From positions 1,361,902 through 1,425,901 of the forward strand of contig CP011392.1 in assembly GCA_001005265.1 (NCBI GenBank): a DNA stretch of 64,000 bases. The letters run 5' to 3'. Shown here in pieces: positions 27,382-37,558 of this stretch. Under the pieces are notes generated by a model, which did no database searches, was not told the origin of the DNA, and worked only from the letters and a program-made list of their open reading frames with translations. The translations under genes and the position numbers were made by a program. The stretch comes from Dehalogenimonas sp. WBC-2. Its GTDB lineage: Bacteria; Chloroflexota; Dehalococcoidia; Dehalococcoidales; Dehalococcoidaceae. How positions within the stretch are numbered: position 1 is the first letter of the stretch; each line of letters begins with the position of its first letter.

Positions 27382-30300
27382 CTTCGTTCTCAGTGTCCTC
27401 TTCATCGTTATCGTTCACTTCAAGCAACCTGGCAGAAAGTTCACCAGCCAGAGCGAGTTCAGATTGTTCCTCGTCAGGCTGGATTTCCTTGAGGTGTTCC
27501 GCCGGCAGCAGCCGCTCGTCTTCATTGATGACTTCTACCGAAAGACCCAGACTCTGCAGTTCTTTGACCAGTACTTTGAATGATTCAGGAACGCCAGGCT
27601 GAGAAACATCCTCGCCTTTAACGATAGACTCATAGGCTTTGGCTCGACCGGTAACATCATCGCTTTTTATGGTCAGCATTTCCTGCAGGTTATAAGCCGC
27701 ACCATAGGCCTCCAGCGTCCAGACTTCCATCTCACCGAAGCGCTGACCGCCGAATTGGGCCTTGCCGCCCAACGGTTGCTGGCTGATGAGGGAGTAAGGG
27801 CCGGTAGCGCGGGCGTGAACCTTATCCTCCACCAGATGGATGAGCTTCAGTATATACATGTTACCGACGGTAATCGGCTGATCAAAAAGCTCACCGGTCT
27901 TGCCGTCACGCAGTTCCATCTTGCCGTCAATCGGCAACGGTATGTTTCGTTCACGTGCCAGCTTAAAGGTGCGGTTATAAAGTTCTGTTTCCGGGATATT
28001 CCGGACATCCTCAACGCCCTGCTCTTCCAGCCACAGCCGCAGACAGGTTTCACGGGCGAAACCTGCGTAATTGTCATCAAAAGCCTTATCACCGTCAAAA
28101 CCGCGGGCATTAAGCCATGCCACAGCGGCAGCGGCGATAGTTGTTGCATTCCTTTCCTGGTAATCAAGACTGATAAGTCCGGCCATCTGGGCTATAGTGG
28201 CCCTCGCCAGATCATCCTCAATAGCTACATCAGTGGCCCCGTCAAAGACCGGAGTACGCACCCGGAATCCCAGCAAATGACCGGCCCAGCCGAGATGGAG
28301 TTCCAGAATCTGCCCCAGATTCATGCGGGAAGGGACGCCGATGGGATTCAAGATAACGTCTACCGGCGTTCCGTCAGGCAGGAACGGCATGTCCTCAGAA
28401 GGAGCGATGATAGAAACGATACCCTTGTTGCCGTGGCGTCCGGCCAGTTTGTCACCGACCGATATCTTGCGTTTTTGGGCGACCCATACCTGCACCCATT
28501 TATTGACGCGGGCCGGAAGATCGTCACCGGTATCACGGGAGAATACTTTTACAGCGATGACCTTACCCCACTCTCCGTGAGGCATACGAAGAGAAGTGTC
28601 TTTGACTTCCCGCGCTTTTTCACCGAAGATGGCGCGGAGCAATTTTTCCTCGGCCGAGAGTTCAGTCTCACCCTTGGGGGTGATCTTACCGACCAGGATA
28701 TCGTCCGGACCGACCTCAGCGCCGACACGGATGATACCTTCTTCATCCAGTTCACGCAGGGATTCTTCGCCGACGTTAGGGATATCGCGAGTGATCTCTT
28801 CGACTCCCAGCTTGGTATCCCGCGCCTCAATCTCATGTTTACTGATATGAAGCGAAGTCAGGCGGTCATCTTTAATCAAACGTTCGTTAAGAATAATAGC
28901 ATCTTCATAGTTGTAACCATGCCAGCTCATAAAGGCGCAGACAAGGTTTTGGCCCAGTGCCAGCTCACCATTCTCAGTGGCTGATGAATCAGCCAGCACC
29001 TGACCGGCTTTGACCGTATCGCCGACACTGACCATCGGGCGTTGGTTGATACAGGTTCCCTGGTTAGTTCGCTTATACTTGGTAAGCTTGTACGTATCCT
29101 CCAGGCCACCGTCAATCATGATTACAATCTTATCGCTGGTTACCGATTTCACCGTTCCTGAGTTGCTGGCGAAGATGACGTGTCCGCTATAACGAACCGC
29201 TTCCATCTCCATGCCGGTAGCCACCAAAGGCGCCTCAGGACGAAGCAGGGGTACTGCCTGGCGTTGCATATTGGCGCCCATCAGAGCACGGTTGGCATCA
29301 TCATGCTCAAGGAAGGGAATCAAGGACGCCGCCACGCTAAAGATCTGCTTGGGTGAGACGTCCATGAAATCAAGTTTAACCGGAGGTTCGTAAAGATAAT
29401 TTTCGCCAAATCGGGATTCGATGCGGTCATCTATGAAACGGCCACGGGCATCCAACCGGGCATGCGCCTGGGCGATGACATATTTGTCTTCTTCGTCGGC
29501 AGAAAGGTAGTGTATCTCATCCGAAACGAAGGGTTCAATCTGAACCGGCCGATCTGACAGTTTAGAGATTATCTTGAAAGATTTGTCGTCAACGACTGCG
29601 CCTGCCGCCAGAATGGTTTTACCGTTATCGGTCAATGCCTCACTCAGCGCCATACCCACCAGACGGGAGTCGTGGTTAGGCAGTTCACGCAGAATACGCC
29701 GATAAGGTGTCTCAATAAAGCCGTAACGATTGACCCGGCCATAAGCCGCCAGCGAACCGATAAGACCGATGTTAGGGCCTTCTGGTGTTTCAATAGGACA
29801 AATCCGTCCGTAGTGGGAATAGTGCACGTCACGGACATCAAAGCCGGCGCGTTCACGCGAAAGACCACCGGGACCCATTGCCGACAGACGACGCTTCATT
29901 GTCAGTTCTGCCAGAGGATTGGTCTGATCCATGAACTGAGACAACTGCGAACCGCCGAAGAACTCACGAACCGCGGCAACCACCGGCCTGATGTTGATCA
30001 GGCCGCCGGGCGTTACCTGATCCAGGGCGACGATACTCATGCGTTCCCGCGCCACCCGTTCCAACCGGAGCAGACCGATGCGGAACTGGTTCTGAATCAG
30101 TTCGCCCACAGTCCGGATACGACGGTTGCCAAGGTGGTCAATATCGTCAGCGTGATCTATGCTGTTATTAATCTTGATGATCTGTTTGATGATGGCCACA
30201 ATGTCGTCCCGGGTCAAAGCCCGGTTCTCTTCACTAACACGGCCTTCCAAGTTCAAACGCCGGTTGACCTTGTAGCGTCCTACCGCACCCAGATCATAAT

Positions 30301-31129
30301 GATCCGGGCTAAAGAACATATCGTTGACCAGTTTGGTGGCATTCTCAATATTGGCTGGATCGCCGGGACGCAACCGACCATAGATGTCAATCAGGGCACC
30401 GGCAGTATCACGGATCAACGGGTCTTTGTCGATGGACGACTGGATATACAGATGTTCCATCGAGTTGTCGACATCGGAGAATAAATTAACCAGTTCCTGA
30501 TCCGTACCGTATCCGATGGCGCGTAAAAAACTGGTGACCGGTATCTTGCGCCGACCATCAATCTTGACCGAGATAACATCCCGGTTGGAGGTTTCAAACT
30601 CCAGCCAGGCACCGCGGCTGGGAATGAGGCTGGTATGACACAACGGCCGACCGGTGGCCACATCTTCCTGAACAGTAAAATAGACACCCGGAGAACGCAA
30701 CAGCTGACTTACGACCACCCGTTCTGTGCCGCTGGTAATAAAAGTGCCATTGGCTGTCATCAGCGGCATATCGCCGAAGAATATCTCAAAGGGCTCTTTT
30801 ATCTCCCCGGTGGCCTTAATGATCAGACGGGCCTTGACGTAAAGGGGAATAGAATAATCCTTGTCACGATGCTGGCACTCATCTTCCGATAAGCGGGGTT
30901 CACGGAATTCATAACCGATGAATTCCAGTTCCATCCGGTTGCCATTGAAATCCTTGACCGGGGAAATTTCTTCAATAAGTACCTTCAGACCGTCCTCTAT
31001 GAACCAACGGAACGAAGCCAGTTGAAGGTCAATCAGGTTGGGTACATCCATAACTTCAGGGATTTTGGAATAGGACTTGCGGGCGGCGGCCGCCGACAAT
31101 ACGCCGGTAGCTGGTAAAGTTGAAACCAT
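27374..31129 (-). CDS. rpoB: DNA-directed RNA polymerase subunit beta
   Basis: This 1251-residue beta subunit has all major blocks, including the rifampicin region [23 protein letters not shown], the [20 protein letters not shown] segment, [11 protein letters not shown] and the C-terminal [20 protein letters not shown] switch region. Within the rifampicin region the position equal to E. coli His526 is Met411 here (codon 29897-29899), which is unusual. The C-terminal tail is very acidic. A strong promoter (31240-31268) drives rpoB-rpoC. Confidence 0.98.
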
Positions 31130-31239
31130 GTCTGCTCCTTAAATTTATCGATTGATTAAGGAAAATGGCGGACTAAAGCCAAAGAAAAAAGAGACCGTGA
31201 AAGACTAATATGACAAAGAGGCATAATTAACAACCACTC

Positions 31240-31268
31240 AGTATATACTTCTTATAAAAAGAAGTCAA
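31240..31268 (-). promoter_or_regulatory. Sigma-70-type promoter of rpoB-rpoC
   Basis: TTGACT (31263-31268) and TATACT (31240-31245) are 17 bases apart on the minus strand. Transcription should start near 31233, with about 100 bases of leader. The spacer holds an inverted repeat, ACTTCTT and AAGAAGT, which might be a regulator site. Confidence 0.78.
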
Positions 31269-31359
31269 CAGTATCTTCAGAGAAAAAAATTAATAGGAAT
31301 CAAAGTTATTACCCCCCCACTTACTTGTCTCAACGGTGAATTTCAGCTAACCTTATATT

Positions 31360-32751
31360 ATGCCTAAACTTACTTTCCTCGGCGCAGCTGGCAACGTCAC
31401 CGGTTCCCGCTATCTTTTTGAAGACAGCAACATTCAAATCATGGTCGATTGCGGACTCTACCAGGAACGGGAGTTTCTATCCCGCAACTGGCATCCGTCT
31501 CCTCTGACGCCCGATAAGATTGATGCCATTTTCTTAACTCATGCCCACCTGGATCACTGCGGTTTGTTGCCTAAAATAGTTCACGACGGATTCCGAGGAC
31601 CCATCTATGCCACAGATGCTACCCTGGAAATGGTGGAGGTGATGCTCCTGGACTCAGCCCGTATCCAGGAAGAAGACGCTGACGCCAAAAAACGCCGCCA
31701 TCACAGGGAAGGCCGCCGCGGCCCCTATCCCGAAGAGCCTCTTTACACCGTGGAAGATGCCGAGGCCTGCCTGCGGCTTTTCAGACCGGTCGAATTAGGC
31801 CGAAAAGTACAACTCGATGGGGTTACCGCATCGTTGACGGACGCAGGTCATGTAATGGGATCAGCAATGGTCTTTCTTGAATTTATGTCAAATGGGCAGC
31901 ACCGTTCCATCTGGTTTTCAGGTGACATCGGCCGCCCTGAGCGCCCGCTTGAGAATCCCCCGGGTCTAGCCTCTAATCCGGATTATCTGGTCATGGAATC
32001 CACTTACGGAGATCGGGACCATCCGCCGATGGAAGAAGTTGAGGAACGGCTGGTCAGAACGATAAATGAGACGGTTAAACGCGGCGGTAACATAGTAATC
32101 CCCGCCTTCGCCTTGGAACGCACTCAAGAGATAATCTACTATCTGAAGGTATTGCGCTCCCAGAATAGGATCCCTAAGCTGCCTGTTTTTGTTGACAGCC
32201 CCATGGCCATCAAGCTTACCGGCATCTTTTCACGCCATCCCGAACTGTGGGGAGGCGACATTGAAGGCTATAAAAAAGGTTCGCCGTTTGAATTTCCCGG
32301 CCTTAAACTGACCAGTTCCGTCAATGAGTCCCGAGCTATCGCCAAACAGAAAGGCTCATGCATCATCATAGCTGGTTCCGGTATGGCTACCGGCGGCCGC
32401 ATCAAGCATCACCTGGTGAACAATATCTCCCGTGCCGAAAGCACCATTCTTTTTGTCGGTTATCAGGCAAGAGGCACCCTGGGCAGAGTGATCGTCAGCG
32501 GCACCACGCCGGTGCGTATCCTGGGAAAATACTATGAGGTTAAGGCCAGGATTGAGCAACTGCACGGGCTTTCGGCGCACGCCGACCGCACTGAACTGCT
32601 GGATTGGGCTACCGGCTTTCCGCAGCCGCCGCGGCAGGTATTTATCACCCATGGCGAGGAGGATGCCGCAAAAATCTTCGCCGAAGCATTGCGCCAACGC
32701 ACCGGTTGGTTAGTCACTGTGCCGCAATATCAGGATAGTTTCGAACTGTAA
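31360..32751 (+). CDS. Beta-CASP metallo-beta-lactamase-fold RNase
   Basis: This 463-residue protein belongs to the CPSF73/YSH1-like bacterial family that cuts RNA. Motif 2 THAHLDHCG binds two zincs, with further ligands in DAGHVMGSAM and WFSGDIGR. The beta-CASP part contains IVIPAFALERTQEI, MATGGRIKHHL and the terminal HGLSAHADR and FITHGEEDAA motifs. It has no KH domain. No ribosome-binding site is visible before ATG; the upstream TTGTCT and TAACCT boxes end six bases before it, so leaderless translation is possible. It is divergent from rpoB. Confidence 0.93.
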   Translation: MPKLTFLGAAGNVTGSRYLFEDSNIQIMVDCGLYQEREFLSRNWHPSPLTPDKIDAIFLTHAHLDHCGLLPKIVHDGFRGPIYATDATLEMVEVMLLDSARIQEEDADAKKRRHHREGRRGPYPEEPLYTVEDAEACLRLFRPVELGRKVQLDGVTASLTDAGHVMGSAMVFLEFMSNGQHRSIWFSGDIGRPERPLENPPGLASNPDYLVMESTYGDRDHPPMEEVEERLVRTINETVKRGGNIVIPAFALERTQEIIYYLKVLRSQNRIPKLPVFVDSPMAIKLTGIFSRHPELWGGDIEGYKKGSPFEFPGLKLTSSVNESRAIAKQKGSCIIIAGSGMATGGRIKHHLVNNISRAESTILFVGYQARGTLGRVIVSGTTPVRILGKYYEVKARIEQLHGLSAHADRTELLDWATGFPQPPRQVFITHGEEDAAKIFAEALRQRTGWLVTVPQYQDSFEL

Positions 32752-32768
32752 CAACGGCTAGACACTTT

Positions 32769-33530
32769 TTAAATCTCTTTACCTTTCAAGATGTTTGCCG
32801 CCAGATATGCGCCCGCGCCGATTAGTACCAGTGTAACTCCTAATGCCAGCCATTGAGCACCCCCGCTCTCTCCGGCAACAAGGTGATTACCCCAACTGGT
32901 TAAAGAACTGGGCATCACCCTGTCTATCCACGGAATTACCCCTAAAGCAGAAGTGCCTAACAGCACGGCTATGGTCATGCCGGCAGCGGCCAGTGAATTG
33001 CGGAATAGCGCCGAAAAAACCAGAGTTGTTGCTACACAAAAGATCAGATATACCGCCAATAGCGCTGTCTGGCCGATAAAGCCTGCGATATTACCCTCGC
33101 CTATCAGCATCCAGGTATAGAGGTAGGCGCCAGCACCACCCAATATCAAGCCGATTATGAAACTGAAGCTGATAGCTGCCAGCTTGGTGGTTACGAATGC
33201 GCCGATACCCACCGGTTTAGACAGAGTCATTGCGGCGGTACCGCGGCTGCGTTCTCCGGCAATAGCCCCCATCGAAACAAGCACGGCGGTTATCAATCCC
33301 ATTTGAAGCGCCGTTGAGGAGTACTCGGCCAGGGATTGTAAAGCCGTAGGGTCAGGCAACTCAATAACACCGAGGTCACTGCCTGCCAGTTTTATTATCT
33401 CAGGCAGATACTTGATTAAGACCGGTGTGAGCAAGCCAAAAAACAGAAATATGCCGCTGACAATTAACAAACGGAAGGTACGGATCTGCTCTATCCACTC
33501 CTTCTTCAGTAAAGTCTTGAAACCATTCAT
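32769..33530 (-). CDS. ABC-2 type transporter permease
   Basis: This 253-residue integral membrane protein has six or so hydrophobic helices. Its motif GERSRGTAAMTLSKPVG after the second helix is typical of ABC-2/NosY-like export permeases. Its start overlaps the stop of the ATPase gene (ATGA), so the two form one exporter. The substrate is unknown. Together with the PLDc_N protein upstream, the set resembles the Bacillus YxlE-YxlF-YxlG group. Confidence 0.9.
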   Translation of the reverse strand: MNGFKTLLKKEWIEQIRTFRLLIVSGIFLFFGLLTPVLIKYLPEIIKLAGSDLGVIELPDPTALQSLAEYSSTALQMGLITAVLVSMGAIAGERSRGTAAMTLSKPVGIGAFVTTKLAAISFSFIIGLILGGAGAYLYTWMLIGEGNIAGFIGQTALLAVYLIFCVATTLVFSALFRNSLAAAGMTIAVLLGTSALGVIPWIDRVMPSSLTSWGNHLVAGESGGAQWLALGVTLVLIGAGAYLAANILKGKEI

Positions 33531-34462
33531 GAGCTTCTTACCACCTCAACAAATATGTCCTCCAAACTTGGATGCGCCAATTCATAACGCAACAAAGTAA
33601 GGTTACTTACGGCAATCAAATGAGGTAATTCTCTTCTGGCAACAGTGACATCACTGGCAGTTACACGAAGCGCCGGAATTGAATCCAGCAATACCTGTTC
33701 AGCTTTAACGAACCAGGGCAATGATTCAATGGCAGTGATGAAAGAGGCCGGATCTTCTGCAAACTCCATCTCAAAGACCGGGCGGGCATACTTTGAACGA
33801 AGTTCGTCTACGGTTGAGGTTACCACCAACCGGCCATCGCTTATAATACCAACACTATCGCAAACGCGTTCCACATCCGAAAGAATATGAGTCGACATGA
33901 AAACAGTCGCCTCTTCCTTAAGTCTGGCAATGATATCCAAAACATCGCGGCGGCCTATCGGGTCAAGAGCGCTGGTCGGCTCGTCAAGAAAAAGCACCTT
34001 AGGATGGTTGAGCAGTGCTTGGGCAATACCCAGGCGCTGCTTCATTCCCCGGGAATAGCCGCCTATTCTGCGTTTGGCTGCCTTTTTGAGTTCTACCAGT
34101 TCCAGCAGTTCCGCAGCCCGCTTGGACAGCGCCGGATGGGTCATGCCGTAAAGTTCACCGGCAAAGTACAGATACTCCAGACCGTTCATCCAATCATAGA
34201 AAGCCGGGACATCCGGCAGAAAACCAAATTGGCGGCGCACTGAAACTGAGGCTTGTGTAACTTCCTGGCCGCAGATGAAGGCTCGTCCGTCTGAGGGACG
34301 GGAAAGCCCGGTCAACATTTTGACCGTGGTTGTTTTTCCCGCGCCATTCGGTCCCAGGAAACCGAATACGGCACGCTCTTTTACCTCAAGATCCAGCTTA
34401 TCAACGGCAACCACACTGCCGAAACGCTTGGTCAGACCTTCAGTTTTTATAGCCGGAGTCAT
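33527..34462 (-). CDS. ABC transporter ATP-binding protein
   Basis: The start at 34462 (MTPAIKTEGLTKRFGS, 311 residues) is chosen because AGGAGG lies six bases upstream. Walker A GPNGAGKTTTVKML, signature YSRGMKQRLGIAQALL, Walker B VLFLDEPTSALDP and the switch histidine in FMSTHILSD are complete. A C-terminal extension of about 90 residues follows, as in NatA/CcmA-like exporters. It overlaps the upstream PLDc_N gene by 23 bases and the downstream permease gene by four. Confidence 0.95.
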   Translation of the reverse strand: MTPAIKTEGLTKRFGSVVAVDKLDLEVKERAVFGFLGPNGAGKTTTVKMLTGLSRPSDGRAFICGQEVTQASVSVRRQFGFLPDVPAFYDWMNGLEYLYFAGELYGMTHPALSKRAAELLELVELKKAAKRRIGGYSRGMKQRLGIAQALLNHPKVLFLDEPTSALDPIGRRDVLDIIARLKEEATVFMSTHILSDVERVCDSVGIISDGRLVVTSTVDELRSKYARPVFEMEFAEDPASFITAIESLPWFVKAEQVLLDSIPALRVTASDVTVARRELPHLIAVSNLTLLRYELAHPSLEDIFVEVVRSS

Positions 34463-34694
34463 TCGGTTCCTCCTGTCCGGCATCGGGATGACGGCCCCAA
34501 ACCAGGTAGATGACCGGGCCAATCAAATTGAGGAAGATAATCACAAGGACCCAAACAACTTTGCTCTCACCTTTAACTCTTTTTCGTTTCGATAGATCCA
34601 TCAGGGCAATCACCAACAAAACCAGCTCGATGAGAAAAATAGGAATCAGGACGGGTACCAGATCCTTTAACATCTGGATGTCTGCGTCTGTCAT
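34440..34694 (-). CDS. PLDc_N-type two-helix membrane protein
   Basis: This 84-residue protein has two hydrophobic segments, VLIPIFLIELVLLVIALMDL and VVWVLVIIFLNLIGPVIYLVWG, the second carrying the LNLIGPVIYLVWGR signature of the phospholipase-D N-terminal domain, here stand-alone. It overlaps the HIT gene by four bases upstream and the ABC ATPase gene downstream. In Bacillus, YxlE has the same domain next to an ABC pair and takes part in control of SigY; no sigma factor is nearby here. Confidence 0.85.
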   Translation of the reverse strand: MTDADIQMLKDLVPVLIPIFLIELVLLVIALMDLSKRKRVKGESKVVWVLVIIFLNLIGPVIYLVWGRHPDAGQEEPNDSGYKN

Positions 34695-35167
34695 AAAAAA
34701 TACTCCTTCAATTTATCATATGTCACTTCTAAAGATTCGTTGATAACGCGGGTGCCTCCAATAACCGGCATGAAATTGGTATCGCCCACCCAGCGCGGCA
34801 CGATATGGCAGTGGAGATGCTTATCCACCCCTGCACCGGCTGAGCGCCCCAGATTGAAACCGGCATTAAAGCCTTCCGGTTTCATGGCTGAAGCCAGCGC
34901 CGATTCGCAGCGGGCGGCGAGATCAATAATTTCATGGCGTTCACTGCCGGTAAGTTCAGACAGACGCGCCACATGCCGGAAAGGTACTACCATCAGATGT
35001 CCCGCGGCGTAAGGATAAGCGTTCATGATAACAAAGGCTTCCACTCCGCGGAACAGGATCAAAGTCTTCCGGTCATCGTTAACGGCAGGCAGGTCGCAGA
35101 AGATACAGCCGTCCTCTTTGAACGATTCAATGAATTTTCCGCGCCATGGCGCCCAAATCTGTTCCAT
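34691..35167 (-). CDS. HIT family nucleotide hydrolase/phosphorylase
   Basis: This 158-residue protein has the histidine triad HLHCHIVPRW, an N-terminal CIFCDLPA zinc half-site and the AYPYAAGHLMVVPFRHVARL strand-helix. Together these resemble AP4A phosphorylase/hydrolase-like HIT proteins. The likely substrate is a dinucleoside polyphosphate, but other nucleotidyl substrates are possible. It begins an operon with the PLDc_N protein and ABC exporter and has a strong promoter at 35211-35238. Confidence 0.92.
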   Translation of the reverse strand: MEQIWAPWRGKFIESFKEDGCIFCDLPAVNDDRKTLILFRGVEAFVIMNAYPYAAGHLMVVPFRHVARLSELTGSERHEIIDLAARCESALASAMKPEGFNAGFNLGRSAGAGVDKHLHCHIVPRWVGDTNFMPVIGGTRVINESLEVTYDKLKEYFL

Positions 35168-35210
35168 GATACCCCCGGTAGAAATTCGGTATTTCGCTAA
35201 TTTACGAATT

Positions 35211-35238
35211 ATTATACCTTGTTCCAGTTAACTGTCAA
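35211..35238 (-). promoter_or_regulatory. Sigma-70-type promoter of the HIT-ABC operon
   Basis: On the minus strand TTGACA (35233-35238) and TATAAT (35211-35216) are both perfect, spaced 16 bases. The leader before the HIT gene would be about 38 bases. Confidence 0.82.
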
Positions 35239-35362
35239 TACACCTGAATGATAGTTCTAGCCTGCCCGCTAGATCGCTATTATGCTTCTTGACATCCGCC
35301 CCTTCAACTTTCCATCGACATGGTATGCTAGAATAGCTCAGTCATCTTTTTAAGAAGGCACT

Positions 35363-36283
35363 ATGACCAACAAGGCATTCGCCAAGATAATCGTCAATCC
35401 TGTGGCCGGAGCAGGCACTTCCATCAAACACTGGCCGCATATTAAAAACCAGCTGGAAAAGCTTGGCATTATCTATGATGTGGTTTTTACAGAGAGAATC
35501 GGTCATGGCATCGAACTGGCACGAGAGGCCGCCTCACAACATTACCAATATCTGGTTGCCGTCGGCGGTGATGGCACCATCAACGAAGTGGTTAACGGCA
35601 TGCTCACCGCACCGCAAAACGGGCAAACCGCAATAGGTGTCATCAACACCGGTTCAGGCTCCGATTTTGTGCGCTCTCTCGGTATCCCCAGAGACGCAGA
35701 CCGCGCCTGTCATCACCTGCTCTCAGGTAACCGCCTCAAGGTCGACATCGGGGTTATAGAATGGGGAGATGCCGCCGACCCCAGGCGCCGCTATTTTGTA
35801 AACGCGGCAGGTGTCGGTTTTGATGCTGAAGCCACAGACACCCGGAGAAAACTGCCGAAAGTATTCCGCGGCCCGGTGTCGTATGTTGTTGGTGTCGTCA
35901 GCACCTTGCTGGGATACCACAATAAGTCGATAACAGTAAAACTGGATGCAGCGGACGAAACGGTGAATAAAGCTCTTTCTATTATAATAGCCAATGGCCG
36001 CTATTTCGGCGGCGGTATGAAGGTGGCTCCGAACGCCGAGTTGAACGACCAGCTTTTCGATGTGCTCACCATCGGCGACATCGGCAAGTTTGAATTGATG
36101 CAGGCCTTCCCGCGGGTTTACAAGGGCACCCACATCACCCATCCCAAGGTCAAGGTAGAGCGGGCGGCGCTGGTGAGTCTTTCATCAGTCGAGCGATTGT
36201 TGCTCCAGGCCGACGGCGAGATCATCGGGGAAGGTTCTTTCCGGTTCTCGATCCTGCCGGATGCCCTAAGTATTGTGATCTGA
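35363..36283 (+). CDS. YegS/DagK-family lipid kinase
   Basis: This 306-residue protein has the diacylglycerol-kinase catalytic core: NPVAGAG near residue 12, VGGDGTINEVVNGM for ATP binding, and GTGSGSDFVRSLGIPRD-like residues (INTGSGSDF). The C-terminal half includes ANGRYFGGGMKVAPNA and QADGEIIGE, as in YegS and DgkB. It probably phosphorylates a lipid alcohol. A second family member is at 58409. AAGAAGG lies four bases before ATG, and TG-C-TAGAAT at 35326-35334 may be the promoter. Confidence 0.92.
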   Translation: MTNKAFAKIIVNPVAGAGTSIKHWPHIKNQLEKLGIIYDVVFTERIGHGIELAREAASQHYQYLVAVGGDGTINEVVNGMLTAPQNGQTAIGVINTGSGSDFVRSLGIPRDADRACHHLLSGNRLKVDIGVIEWGDAADPRRRYFVNAAGVGFDAEATDTRRKLPKVFRGPVSYVVGVVSTLLGYHNKSITVKLDAADETVNKALSIIIANGRYFGGGMKVAPNAELNDQLFDVLTIGDIGKFELMQAFPRVYKGTHITHPKVKVERAALVSLSSVERLLLQADGEIIGEGSFRFSILPDALSIVI

Positions 36284-36284
36284 G

Positions 36285-37487
36285 TTAGCTCAGCGTCTTG
36301 ACCGCCTGTTCGATCCTTGATAGTGCTTCCTCTAAAATCAAACGGGGGCAGGCAATATTCATCCGCTGAAAACCTTCACCACCGGAGCCAAAGACAAAGC
36401 CGTCATCCAAACCCACCCGGGCCTGATTTATGAAAAAGCTGCGCAACTCTTTCGGCCCAAGTCCCAGCCCCCGGCAATCCAGCCATACAAGATAGGTTCC
36501 TTGCGGCCGGACTATTTTTATCAATGGTATGCGGCTTTCGATAAAACCGGTGAGAAAATCAAGATTAGCCTGAAGATAAGCCCCAAGTTGTCCCAACCAT
36601 TCGTCACCCTGGCTAAAGGCAGCCTCAAGGGCGGCAAACGCCATGATATCAGGCTGGGGCATGATACCCGCCCGAGCCGATTGAAAATCAGCGCGCAGGC
36701 GCGGGTTGGGGATAATAATAACCGACGCCGCCAGCCCGGCCAGATTAAAGGTTTTGCTGGCCGACATGCAGACCATGGAGTTTTGAGCAAATTCTTCGGA
36801 GATTGAAGCAAATGGCGTATGCGCCACCCCATCAAAAAGCAGTTCGCAATGCACTTCATCCGAGACCACCACCGCCCCGCCATCAATGGCAATCCGGCCT
36901 GCCGTTTTCAGTTCATCTTTGGTCCACACCCGCCCCACCGGGTTATGCGGACTGCATAAGATCATCATCTTCGCAGCCGGCCGGGGTAGGAAAGAACTTG
37001 AATCTAACGCAAATTGCCTGGTCAAATCTTCATAATCCATTTCATATTGGCCGCCAACCATTTTGAGTGGACTGGCAGCCACACGGCAACCGGCATTTGG
37101 TATCAACGACCAGAAGGGATGATACACCGGATCCCCAATAACGACAGAATCTCCGGGATGGGTAAAAGCGCGGATTGCCGCGGCCAGGGCAGGTATCACG
37201 CCCGGAGTAAATACCAGCCACTCCGGTTCCACCCGCCAGTTATATTTGCTCTTGAGCCTTTGGATTATTGACTTGAGAAGTGAAGCGCCTGGCCTGGTGT
37301 AACCATAGAAGGGATGCCCGGTACGCCGTCGCAGTGCCTCAGAAATGGGTTCAGCCACCGGGAAATCCATATCAGCCACCCACAACGGTAACACGTCTTC
37401 CTTGCCGAATACCTCACGCCTCATATCCCACTTAACACTGTTTGTCCCCGTTCGGTCAGTCACCCGGTCAAAATCATATTTCACCAC
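36285..37487 (-). CDS. PatB/MalY-type aminotransferase (PLP-dependent C-S lyase family)
   Basis: This 400-residue fold-type I PLP enzyme has the MalY/PatB pattern: FPVAEPISEALRRR, the FTPGVIPALAAAIRAF region, CSPHNPVGRVWTKDEL, and the lysine motif SASKTFNLAGL that would bind PLP. Family members act as cystathionine beta-lyases or aminotransferases; the sequence cannot decide which. The start codon is GTG at 37487 with AAGGA seven bases upstream. It is divergent from msrB. Confidence 0.9.
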   Translation of the reverse strand: MVKYDFDRVTDRTGTNSVKWDMRREVFGKEDVLPLWVADMDFPVAEPISEALRRRTGHPFYGYTRPGASLLKSIIQRLKSKYNWRVEPEWLVFTPGVIPALAAAIRAFTHPGDSVVIGDPVYHPFWSLIPNAGCRVAASPLKMVGGQYEMDYEDLTRQFALDSSSFLPRPAAKMMILCSPHNPVGRVWTKDELKTAGRIAIDGGAVVVSDEVHCELLFDGVAHTPFASISEEFAQNSMVCMSASKTFNLAGLAASVIIIPNPRLRADFQSARAGIMPQPDIMAFAALEAAFSQGDEWLGQLGAYLQANLDFLTGFIESRIPLIKIVRPQGTYLVWLDCRGLGLGPKELRSFFINQARVGLDDGFVFGSGGEGFQRMNIACPRLILEEALSRIEQAVKTLS

Positions 37488-37558
37488 AGCATAATCCTTA
37501 ATAGGCTTAATTTAACTTGAGCTATAATAGTATTATAAAGCATGAAAGGCTAAAGGAC

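Noticed and set aside
27755-28984. A 409-codon plus-strand frame
   Set aside because: It is antisense to rpoB, whose protein is conserved throughout this interval; the frame is a by-product of codon bias.
29672-30484. A 270-codon plus-strand frame
   Set aside because: Antisense to the conserved middle of rpoB with no protein-family pattern.
35289-35334. TTGACA and TAGAAT as a classical promoter for the lipid kinase at 35363
   Set aside because: The spacer is 34 bases, far too long; only the extended -10 TG-C-TAGAAT remains plausible.
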